The translations under genes were made by a program, and so were the position numbers. Source: a virus. Taken from it: a stretch of 22,019 nt of DNA. The stretch covers positions 1-22,019 of the IMG/VR virus record IMGVR_UViG_3300044516_001285; one strand, written 5' to 3'. Below are positions 16,246 through 21,570 of this stretch, one piece after another; within the stretch, counting starts at the first letter, position 1, and each line of letters starts with the position of its first letter. Below the pieces are notes generated by a model. That model was not told where the DNA came from. It saw only the letters and a program-made list of their open reading frames with translations, and did no database searches.

Positions 16246-16254
16246 ATATTTATA
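16246..16254 (+). promoter_or_regulatory. ATATTTATA candidate phage promoter
   Basis: The plus-strand copy, continuing as ATAAAG, begins 35 bases before the ATG of the 206-residue cargo gene. It lies in a divergent gap, where it is the clearest signal facing the plus strand. Confidence 0.45.
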
Positions 16255-16280
16255 ATAAAGAATTTTAAAACAAGGAAAAT

Positions 16281-16337
16281 ATGAAGAATCTTTTATCAGA
16301 AAACATGATGCGATTTGGAACTAAGAATTTGTCTGAG
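16281..16337 (+). repeat. Shared 57-base leader-coding cassette, copy 2
   Basis: The first 19 codons of the 206-residue gene match copy 1 at 54 of 57 bases (AAT/AAC, TTA/TTG, GAA/GAG are the only changes). The genes differ fully downstream. Confidence 0.85.
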
Positions 16338-16901
16338 GCAGCTCAGAAAGAATTAGTTATAAAATCAATTATGGAAACTATTGAACAACATGGATTATAT
16401 AATGTAATTCGTAAAAAATTATCAGAACAAACAACAGTAAAACCAGGTGCAAAGGTAAATGTTGATTCACCAAGTAAAGGCCTAGTAGCAATGCCAGTGC
16501 CTACGGATTCAAAAACACAAGGTATGGCATCTAAAATTATCGGTGGCATAATGAAAGCAACAGGCGGAATTGATGATAATAAAACAGTACAAAGTTTAGT
16601 ATATTCAATTAAAACACCGGAACTATATTATGCATGTTTATATATGGTTGCACATTCTCCTGCAGTTAAAGCAAATTATGGTTTTAATTTTAGTACGGTT
16701 TGTAACATGTTAGGACAAGATATGACCCATGCAGCTGGTGCGAAAGGCGCATATGCTCCAGGTAGTAGAATTAAAATGGATTCTCCAGGTGCAATGGTTG
16801 CAAAAGCAACAGGCTATGAAGGTATGTATAGAGATATCGAACGTCACTTGCAACAATTCAATTTAGAGGAAGAATTACCAACAGAAAAAAATAATGCTTA
16901 A
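16281..16901 (+). CDS. Leader-bearing virion cargo candidate with annexin-like module
   Basis: The product has 206 residues. Residues 1-19 (MKNLLSENMMRFGTKNLSE) are identical to the leader of the gene at 14948. The leader region continues as a helix to RKKLSE|QTT (Glu49). After a Pro- and Lys-rich linker (51-80), residues 93-148 hold a predicted helical module: ATGGIDDNKTVQSLVYSIKT, then YACLYMVAHSPAVKANYGF. It resembles the annexin-like unit of the 374-residue protein (G...DDE..V...I..I). The C-terminal part (HLQQFNLEEELPTEKN) is acidic. ATATTTATA at 16246-16254 and AAGGAAAAT before the ATG are the signals. It ends at a strong bidirectional terminator. Confidence 0.8.
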   Translation: MKNLLSENMMRFGTKNLSEAAQKELVIKSIMETIEQHGLYNVIRKKLSEQTTVKPGAKVNVDSPSKGLVAMPVPTDSKTQGMASKIIGGIMKATGGIDDNKTVQSLVYSIKTPELYYACLYMVAHSPAVKANYGFNFSTVCNMLGQDMTHAAGAKGAYAPGSRIKMDSPGAMVAKATGYEGMYRDIERHLQQFNLEEELPTEKNNA

Positions 16902-16905
16902 ATAA

Positions 16906-16940
16906 AAAAAAGCCCCTTCCTAATAAGTTGGGGCTTTTTT
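16906..16940. terminator. Bidirectional hairpin terminator
   Basis: AAAAAAGCCCC at 16906-16916 pairs perfectly with GGGGCTTTTTT at 16930-16940 over a 13-base loop. The A run on one side and T run on the other make it a working rho-independent terminator on both strands. It separates the plus-strand gene ending at 16901 from the minus-strand gene ending at 16958. Confidence 0.88.
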
Positions 16941-16957
16941 ACTGTTATATAACTAAA

Positions 16958-17155
16958 TTATTTAATTCTTCGAATAACTTTTCTTGCTAATAATGGGATT
17001 GTAATCGCTAAAATTGCAATTGATAAGATATTCAAATCATACAACCATCCTTCAAACAATGGGCCTTGACCTTTTGCTGGAGTTTGTGTAAAAATTGTGA
17101 ATACTACTAATTTAAAAAATAATGCTGCTGCAAATAAAACTACTAACTTTTTCAT
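16958..17155 (-). CDS. Small membrane protein, unknown
   Basis: This is a 65-residue protein with two hydrophobic segments: residues 4-24 (LVVLFAAALFFKLVVFTIFT) and about 43-58 (ILSIAILAITIPLLA). They are separated by a Gly/Pro-containing loop (TPAKGQGPLFEGW). It ends in the basic tail RKVIRRIK. The first segment could be a signal peptide rather than an anchor. It stands alone between a bidirectional terminator and an 84-base gap, so it may have its own promoter. Size and topology fit a small inner-membrane or lysis-related protein, but nothing in the sequence proves this. Confidence 0.65.
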   Translation of the reverse strand: MKKLVVLFAAALFFKLVVFTIFTQTPAKGQGPLFEGWLYDLNILSIAILAITIPLLARKVIRRIK

Positions 17156-17239
17156 AACTCTTTAATTTTAATTAATAACTCTTTTATATTATTATAATAA
17201 GAAATTAATTAATCAATTCCAACCGAATCTTAGAAAAAG

Positions 17240-17824
17240 TTAATCTTTTTTTACGAATCCATTTAAAAAGTCTCGTTGCTTTTGAATTGCAACATCTAAC
17301 TCTGTTGGCTCTGCAACTTTTCGTTTTCTTGTATTATTTGCAGTGTTTCTTGCAGCGCTAGATTTAGTATCCACTTTTGTGCTAGATCGTTTGGATCTTG
17401 CTTTTGTATCTTTAACAATAATACTTGTAGAATCTGATCCGCTTTCTCTACTATCAGCTGCGATTTTAGTTGCTGACCCTCCGGTGATAATAGAAACTGT
17501 TTTAATTGGTCTTGATTTGGGTTGATTTCGCTCGGTTTCAATGCGTCTCGTGAGTTCGTCTTGTCCAATTGACTTTGTGGTTTCATAAAGGATGTATCCA
17601 ACGCTATACGACGTCTTTTCGTTCTGAATCTCCATACCACACGGATAATTCGTTTTATCAACTGATTGAACCGTATATTGAATACCCCAACCAACTTTTT
17701 TAAATTTAGTAACATAACCACATTGTTTTTGACCCATCCAAGAAAAGAAAACCGCTGCTCCTGATTGGAACTGCGGCTTCTCAAATTTTTTCTGAACGGC
17801 ATCTGTTATTTTTTGTTTTGCCAT
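17240..17824 (-). CDS. Basic phage protein, unknown
   Basis: The 194-residue product has an N-terminal globular half (FQSGAAVFFSWMGQKQCGYV at about 19-38, then VGWGIQYTVQSVD) whose strand pattern suggests an SH3-like barrel. A low-complexity Ser-, Thr-, Lys- and Arg-rich tail (about 120-170, including KARSKRSSTKVDTKSSAA) follows, with a short helix at the end (IQKQRDFLNGFVKKD). The basic tail could bind nucleic acid. An overlapping frame on the same strand (17296-17802) is its shadow and lacks its own start signals. It is directly downstream of the 146-residue gene. No family is recognised. Confidence 0.75.
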   Translation of the reverse strand: MAKQKITDAVQKKFEKPQFQSGAAVFFSWMGQKQCGYVTKFKKVGWGIQYTVQSVDKTNYPCGMEIQNEKTSYSVGYILYETTKSIGQDELTRRIETERNQPKSRPIKTVSIITGGSATKIAADSRESGSDSTSIIVKDTKARSKRSSTKVDTKSSAARNTANNTRKRKVAEPTELDVAIQKQRDFLNGFVKKD

Positions 17825-17830
17825 TTGATT

Positions 17831-18271
17831 TTAATTAGTGCATATAACTGATACCTGATTGATTATATTAAATACCCTTAGATATCTAGTAATTTTATCA
17901 CGCTTAAACATTTTCTCCATTTCTTTATCTCTACGAAGAATATATCCAGACTCAAAGAAACGATATACAATTTGCCGTACTGATCTGATACTATTAGATT
18001 CAACCATTATATTTTCATCATCTATCATGACTTCAACATAATCAGCACCGGCCGGCAATTGTTTAGGACGTTCATCATATTGAGCAGATTCAACTAATGA
18101 TTCTTTAATCATATCAAATACGCGTCCTAAATCAATTCCTTTTGATTCTCGGATCAAAGCCCCTTCATACAATTCAAACAAGAATTGCATTTTTTCAGCT
18201 TTTGGAAGTTTTTTGAAGTAACTATATTCTGCATAGTTAACTTGCATTGTATCAAATACTGATTTCATCAT
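17831..18271 (-). CDS. Helical phage protein, unknown
   Basis: This is a 146-residue, mostly helical protein beginning MMKSVFDTMQVNY (two adjacent ATG codons, so the start could be 18271 or 18268). The middle has a beta pair (YVEVMIDDENIMVESNS), and the C-terminal third (SVRQIVYRFFESGYILRRDK, then EMEKMFKRDKITRYLRV) is basic. No motif that I know is present. Its start lies inside the 3' end of the 59-residue gene (20-base overlap), so it is likely translated from the same message. Function is unknown. Confidence 0.75.
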   Translation of the reverse strand: MMKSVFDTMQVNYAEYSYFKKLPKAEKMQFLFELYEGALIRESKGIDLGRVFDMIKESLVESAQYDERPKQLPAGADYVEVMIDDENIMVESNSIRSVRQIVYRFFESGYILRRDKEMEKMFKRDKITRYLRVFNIINQVSVICTN

Positions 18272-18431
18272 TACGCACCTGTTTTATTTCAAATAAACTT
18301 ATAACTGCGTCAAGTGGCAGTCTTTTAATTTCCATGACCATAGTCTGGGCTTCATCTAAGTTATTTGCATTTACTCGGCCAATAACTTCTCTTGAAGAAT
18401 CTGATTTATAATAATACACATACGTTGTCAT
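18252..18431 (-). CDS. Small alpha/beta protein, unknown
   Basis: This 59-residue frame was read directly, with ATG at 18431 and TGA at 18252. It begins MTTYVYYYKSDSSREVIGRV and continues with helix-rich LDEAQTMVMEIKRL and a final strand (AVISLFEIKQVR). A strand-helix-strand arrangement is likely. An ATATTTATA element at 18451-18459 lies 20-28 bases before the ATG in the same orientation as at other starts. It overlaps the start of the next gene by 20 bases, which supports it as real. Function is unknown. Confidence 0.65.
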   Translation of the reverse strand: MTTYVYYYKSDSSREVIGRVNANNLDEAQTMVMEIKRLPLDAVISLFEIKQVRNDEISI

Positions 18432-18449
18432 AAGCGTGCCTATATTTTA

Positions 18450-18842
18450 TTATAAATATAAACCTAGCTCATATCCTTTGATAGCTGAGTTAAGTGAATC
18501 ATTCAATGTTTCGAATAATTTTCCAATTTCCATTCTAGTTAGCATAAATACACGCCCTTTAATAGAAACTTCAAATGTCTCAGTTTTAGCAGTACGTTCT
18601 GCATATAAATTAGTAGACAATGTTCCTATTGATTTCGTATAAGAAATTAAATCTTTATAACGCATAGGAATCGAAGTGGTTACTACGTGTAGTGAACCCA
18701 TTGTTACATTCATTGGATCTTCCCGGAAGACTTCTGCAGAAATTTTAGATTCGAATGTAAAATCTAAGTCTGCCCATGTATTGCCGTAACGATTTCTCAT
18801 TTTGTCGCTAATAGCCCATGGTTGATTGATACTTGTTGTCAT
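18450..18842 (-). CDS. Phage protein, unknown
   Basis: The 130-residue product begins MTTSINQPWAISDKMRNRYG. It continues with beta strands (DLDFTFESKISAEVF, then NVTMGSLHVVTTSIPMRYKD, then TFEVSIKGRVFMLTRME) and a C-terminal helix (KLFETLNDSLNSAIKGYELG). There is no membrane segment or cysteine. It follows the methyltransferase gene closely on the same strand (5 bases). The family is not recognised and no function is proposed. Confidence 0.75.
   Translation of the reverse strand: MTTSINQPWAISDKMRNRYGNTWADLDFTFESKISAEVFREDPMNVTMGSLHVVTTSIPMRYKDLISYTKSIGTLSTNLYAERTAKTETFEVSIKGRVFMLTRMEIGKLFETLNDSLNSAIKGYELGLYL
18451..18459 (-). promoter_or_regulatory. ATATTTATA candidate phage promoter
   Basis: The minus-strand copy begins 28 bases before the ATG of the 59-residue gene at 18431 and is followed by ATAAAATA. 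It overlaps the last codons of the upstream 130-residue gene. Confidence 0.4.
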
Positions 18843-18847
18843 TTTTG

Positions 18848-19507
18848 TTAGAATTTATAAATTAATACTGTATATACGTCATTTGCGTAGTTATGTCGAA
18901 TTGTTACATATCGATATTTTTCAATCAACATATCCATCACTAAACCAGGATGTACATAAAAGAATCCTTCGTGGTGTTGGTTGTTAATTGGCGACAATAA
19001 ATTAAATGCTACTACAGAACCAGCTGCATCATACATTAACTCAATGTCATTGAATAATTTTTGAAGATCTTTATCTTCAGTATCACATCTTCGTTGTGTG
19101 AATACCCCCGATGCTACTACCCAATCATATGTATTTAGTTTGACAGGTGGTTTCTCAAAAGCTCCGGTGATGATATCATATCCATATTTTTGTTTAGCTA
19201 AATCTGCCATTAATGGATTATGATCAATTCCAGTATATGGAGGATGTTCTCCATAAAAATCATTAATGAAGTTACACATATCCGCTCTACCACATCCGAT
19301 GTCTAAAATTGTTTGTGTAGGCAAATATCCTACTAATAAGTTTTGAAACAAATAATGTTGTTCATTTGTATCATGATATCCTACTGGCTTTGGACTATAT
19401 AACATATAATCTAAATCAGTCGGTTGTAAGCCATCCCAATACTGTTTCGTTTCGTCTGGGGCATCAAGGATACTAGTTATCTTGTTTTGTATATCTTCTT
19501 GTTTCAT
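18848..19507 (-). CDS. Class I SAM-dependent methyltransferase
   Basis: The 219-residue protein has the Rossmann-type motifs. Motif I is ILDIGCGRAD at 67-76, an acidic residue after the second strand is in YTGIDHNPL (Asp95), and YDWVVASGVF at 127-136 takes the place of motif IV/post-II. VVAFNLLSP at 165-173 and VLIYKF at the end fit the later strands. The substrate cannot be told: there is no DPPY/NPPY motif of DNA adenine methylases and no Pro-Cys motif of cytosine C5 enzymes. Small-molecule, protein, or cap/glycan-type substrates are open. The ATG overlaps the upstream stop (ATGA). Confidence 0.9.
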   Translation of the reverse strand: MKQEDIQNKITSILDAPDETKQYWDGLQPTDLDYMLYSPKPVGYHDTNEQHYLFQNLLVGYLPTQTILDIGCGRADMCNFINDFYGEHPPYTGIDHNPLMADLAKQKYGYDIITGAFEKPPVKLNTYDWVVASGVFTQRRCDTEDKDLQKLFNDIELMYDAAGSVVAFNLLSPINNQHHEGFFYVHPGLVMDMLIEKYRYVTIRHNYANDVYTVLIYKF

Positions 19508-19794
19508 CTTTGTCTGTGAATTCGATTAGCAATACGTTCTTTATTTTGATGTTTTCTTTCGTCCGACATCATTTTCTTTAAAGGATGTGTACGATTCATG
19601 TTACGTTCGGTACGTGCGGTTAAAAGTGCATTATTCCAAGCTTCTTCAATCGTATCACAATCTTCTAGTAAAAAAACATCATTCAAGTTCTGTTCTTGCC
19701 ATTCAATAAAGTAATGTCCGGAAGGCGACACTGATAGCATCGCCCCTGGATATTGTTTTTTTACTTGTTTTTGTATGGTTTCGAGTTTAATCAT
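19504..19794 (-). CDS. Small basic phage protein, unknown
   Basis: The protein has 96 residues from ATG at 19794, which overlaps the previous stop as TAATG; a TTG two codons upstream is less likely. The first half folds as strands and a helix (MIKLETIQKQVKKQYPGAML, SPSGHYFIEWQ, CDTIEEAWNNALLTART), a layout like small alpha/beta domains with a GHYFIEW strand. The second half is very basic (MNRTHPLKKMMSDERKHQNK, then ERIANRIHRQR) and may contact nucleic acid. It is coupled to the methyltransferase gene downstream. No family is recognised. Confidence 0.75.
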   Translation of the reverse strand: MIKLETIQKQVKKQYPGAMLSVSPSGHYFIEWQEQNLNDVFLLEDCDTIEEAWNNALLTARTERNMNRTHPLKKMMSDERKHQNKERIANRIHRQR

Positions 19795-20093
19795 TACCAA
19801 GAAGCTTTACCTGCAGAATTAGCATCTAAGTGTGGAAGTTGTTCATTTGCTACTAACTCTTTATATGGTATAGTAGAACGAATCATTTCAGTATCACACA
19901 ATTTAGCAGTTAATGCTTTATTAATGAAAGTTTTAGCACTATTCGATGTTCCTATCATTACTAATGCTGATCGACTCTCTAATAAGATGTCATATACTGA
20001 TAATTTGTTGATAATTCGTTTTGCTAAAACGACGCCTAATTGATTTTTGTCTTCTGTTGTGACAATTACTTCATCTCCTGCCTTGAATGCCAT
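19794..20093 (-). CDS. Small phage protein with KOW/SH3-like start, unknown
   Basis: The product has 99 residues. Residues 1-30 (MAFKAGDEVIVTTEDKNQLG, then VVLAKRI) have the F..GD.V.V......G.V spacing of KOW/SH3-like small barrels. The rest is helical (SNSAKTFINKALTAKLCDTE), with a polar C-terminus. Its ATG overlaps the stop of the DUF4494-like gene, and its stop overlaps the ATG of the next gene, so this is a tight four-gene run ending in the methyltransferase. Function is unknown. Confidence 0.75.
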   Translation of the reverse strand: MAFKAGDEVIVTTEDKNQLGVVLAKRIINKLSVYDILLESRSALVMIGTSNSAKTFINKALTAKLCDTEMIRSTIPYKELVANEQLPHLDANSAGKASW

Positions 20094-20263
20094 TATTCTA
20101 AGATTTTGATGATTTTACTAGCAGTTACTGATTTAACTTCAAAGTCAAATGTATATCCGGTAAAGTCTTCTACTAGATAAGTTTCTGTAACTTTTTTGAT
20201 TTTCACTCCTTTCGGCGTGTCTACTTCATCCGTTAGTTGGATTTTTGCTGTGTAATAACTCAT
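20093..20263 (-). CDS. Short DUF4494-like protein
   Basis: This is a 56-residue frame with ATG at 20263 and TAA at 20093. It reads MSYYTAKIQLTDEVDTPKG, then VKIKKVTETYLVEDFTGYTF. It resembles the first part of DUF4494, a Bacteroidota family of about 150 residues, with its W/Y..KV......G..KKVTE.YLVD core. If so, it is a short form that lacks the later DUF4494 region, since the frame stops after FEVKSVTASKIIKILE. The stop overlaps the ATG of the next gene (TAATG). The family link is from memory and is tentative; function is unknown in either case. Confidence 0.65.
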   Translation of the reverse strand: MSYYTAKIQLTDEVDTPKGVKIKKVTETYLVEDFTGYTFDFEVKSVTASKIIKILE

Positions 20264-20335
20264 TTTTATTTGTTTTTAATAAATACTATAACTTATTGAT
20301 AATATAAGAAAAAAATTTCGTGATTCAAATGAAAT

Positions 20336-21151
20336 TTACTTGTTTTTTTCTAGTTCTTTTTGCAAACGCTTTTGTGATCTATGAAATTCATATGATTGAC
20401 GAATGTGTTTAGCTGACAAATCGAAGTTAACTTGCAAATTATCTAAAATATCAGCAATTAAACGTTCTTTTTCGAATGTCGTTTTAGTATTTCTAAGCAT
20501 TGCATCAATAATTCGTTCTAGATGACGAATATATTGCTTTGGTAGTCGACGTAAAACTCTAGATTTTGAAATGTGTATTTCAACTTCTTGCTTTTTAGTG
20601 TCTTTTTTTTCAGAAATCAGCTGTTTTGCAACAGTAACTGTCTCTTTTAATACATCGCCATACTTAACAACCCACGCAACTTCCGGTGCTGGTGGAGCTG
20701 GAGGTGTTTCTTCGGCACCAGGAGTAGGAGCAGCGCCACCACCTGCGGCTCCTACCTGAGCTTTTTCTTTATCTGCGTCGCCTAATCCAGCAACATCATC
20801 TAATGATAATTGCAATTCCAATGTATAATCAGTATTTCTTCCGAATCCGGTATATGGAACTACTTTAATAATGTTATGTCGTATTAAACTTAAAAGAATT
20901 CCTGGAGTGATATTCAAATCAGCTCCACTTCTTGTTATGAATTCACGAACCCCAGCATCGCTAGGAGAATATAATATACCTAAATGACGCGAACCATATG
21001 CATCAAATTTACCTAAAAACTTTTCTTCTGCTGGCGTAAATGGTGAGTCTACTGCATCTTTCGGAGCGTTGTCGGTAACTTTTGCTGGCCCAGTTGCTTG
21101 TTCAGCAATTAGTGTGCGTAAAGTTTGTTGTATATTATATTTAGTTTCCAT
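20336..21151 (-). CDS. Leader-bearing phage protein, possible virion cargo
   Basis: The 271-residue product begins METKYNIQQTLRTLIAE|QAT. A 17-residue amphipathic leader ending in LIAE is strikingly like the FIAE end of T4 internal-protein leaders. Residues 38-120 look like an ordered helical domain (FTPAEEKFLGKFDAYGSRHL, then DLNITPGILLSLIRHNIIKV). An Ala/Gly/Pro-rich linker at about 132-155 joins it to a charged helical C-terminal domain (SKSRVLRRLPKQYIRHLERI, then HIRQSYEFHRSQKRLQKELE) that is strongly basic. It directly follows the Hc1-like gene (stop and ATG adjacent). An internal DNA-binding virion protein would fit, but this is inference. Confidence 0.75.
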   Translation of the reverse strand: METKYNIQQTLRTLIAEQATGPAKVTDNAPKDAVDSPFTPAEEKFLGKFDAYGSRHLGILYSPSDAGVREFITRSGADLNITPGILLSLIRHNIIKVVPYTGFGRNTDYTLELQLSLDDVAGLGDADKEKAQVGAAGGGAAPTPGAEETPPAPPAPEVAWVVKYGDVLKETVTVAKQLISEKKDTKKQEVEIHISKSRVLRRLPKQYIRHLERIIDAMLRNTKTTFEKERLIADILDNLQVNFDLSAKHIRQSYEFHRSQKRLQKELEKNK

Positions 21152-21336
21152 TATGCTGCTTTTGCTTCTGCTAATTGAGTTGAACGATATTTGCTAACTA
21201 ATTTTTTCATCTCATTAATTGATTTGCGAGCTCTAACGCCTGCAGCTTTAACTTGTTTTTCTTGAAAGCGATCATGGTTTTCTTTAAATGTTAACCAATG
21301 TGCTTCCATTGCTTCATAGATTTCTTGTGATGTCAT
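21151..21336 (-). CDS. Histone H1-like protein, Hc1 family
   Basis: This is a 61-residue basic helical protein. Residues 17-61 (FKENHDRFQEKQVKAAGVRA, then RKSINEMKKLVSKYRSTQLA) closely follow the Bacteroidota Hc1 pattern, FEAFAKDA..Q.EKGNKAAG.RARK.SL.LEKL.KEFRK.S...AK. The KAAGVRARK core at 30-38 is the clearest part. Members of this family bind and compact DNA. The phage copy lacks the long Lys/Ala/Pro tail of eukaryotic-type H1. AAAGGTTAAT precedes the ATG and an ATATTTATA element lies at 21354-21362. It could shape phage or host DNA, or be packaged; the location of action is not shown. Confidence 0.8.
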   Translation of the reverse strand: MTSQEIYEAMEAHWLTFKENHDRFQEKQVKAAGVRARKSINEMKKLVSKYRSTQLAEAKAA

Positions 21337-21353
21337 ATTAACCTTTATTTGTT

Positions 21354-21362
21354 TATAAATAT
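21354..21362 (-). promoter_or_regulatory. ATATTTATA candidate phage promoter
   Basis: The minus-strand copy begins 26 bases before the ATG of the Hc1-like gene. A second near copy, ATATTTATT, lies just upstream at 21366-21374. Confidence 0.42.
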
Positions 21363-21373
21363 ATTAATAAATA

Positions 21374-21568
21374 TCACACTTTAATAAAACGCTCCATAAA
21401 TGCATCTAAAGTGTAGCCTGCAGTTTCAATTGTATCATAACTAGTAAGTTCGATAACAATTTTACCTTTTTTCTCATAAATTTGTTGTATATGAGATTGA
21501 TTCACATAATGTACAGACTCAGACGCATCTGAACTAATTGATATAATACGTATGAAGTCTGTTTTCAT
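21374..21568 (-). CDS. Small beta-rich protein, FlbD-like in pattern
   Basis: This is a 64-residue protein. MKTDFIRIISISSDASESVH is followed by YVNQSHIQQIYEKKGKIVIE, then a final helix (TLDAFMERFIKV). The layout, IxV..IS....YVN.SHI..I......IVIEL.....I.T..SL..F..RF, recalls FlbD-type small beta proteins but not strongly enough to name it. GGAGATTAACA before the ATG is a good ribosome site. Its stop overlaps an AATAAATAT element upstream of the Hc1-like gene. Function is unknown. Confidence 0.7.
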   Translation of the reverse strand: MKTDFIRIISISSDASESVHYVNQSHIQQIYEKKGKIVIELTSYDTIETAGYTLDAFMERFIKV

Positions 21569-21570
21569 TG

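Noticed and set aside
17296-17802. A 168-codon frame on the minus strand overlapping the 194-residue gene
   Set aside because: It lies almost wholly inside the other frame. Its product is low in structure and rich in Gln, Lys and Leu, and it has no good start signal.
18848-19507. Methyltransferase as part of a restriction-modification or DNA-modification system
   Set aside because: No DNA-methylase catalytic motif (NPPY/DPPY or Pro-Cys) and no nuclease or target-recognition gene nearby.
19753-20043. A 96-codon plus-strand frame
   Set aside because: It runs antisense to two tightly coupled minus-strand genes and looks like a mirror of their codon pattern.
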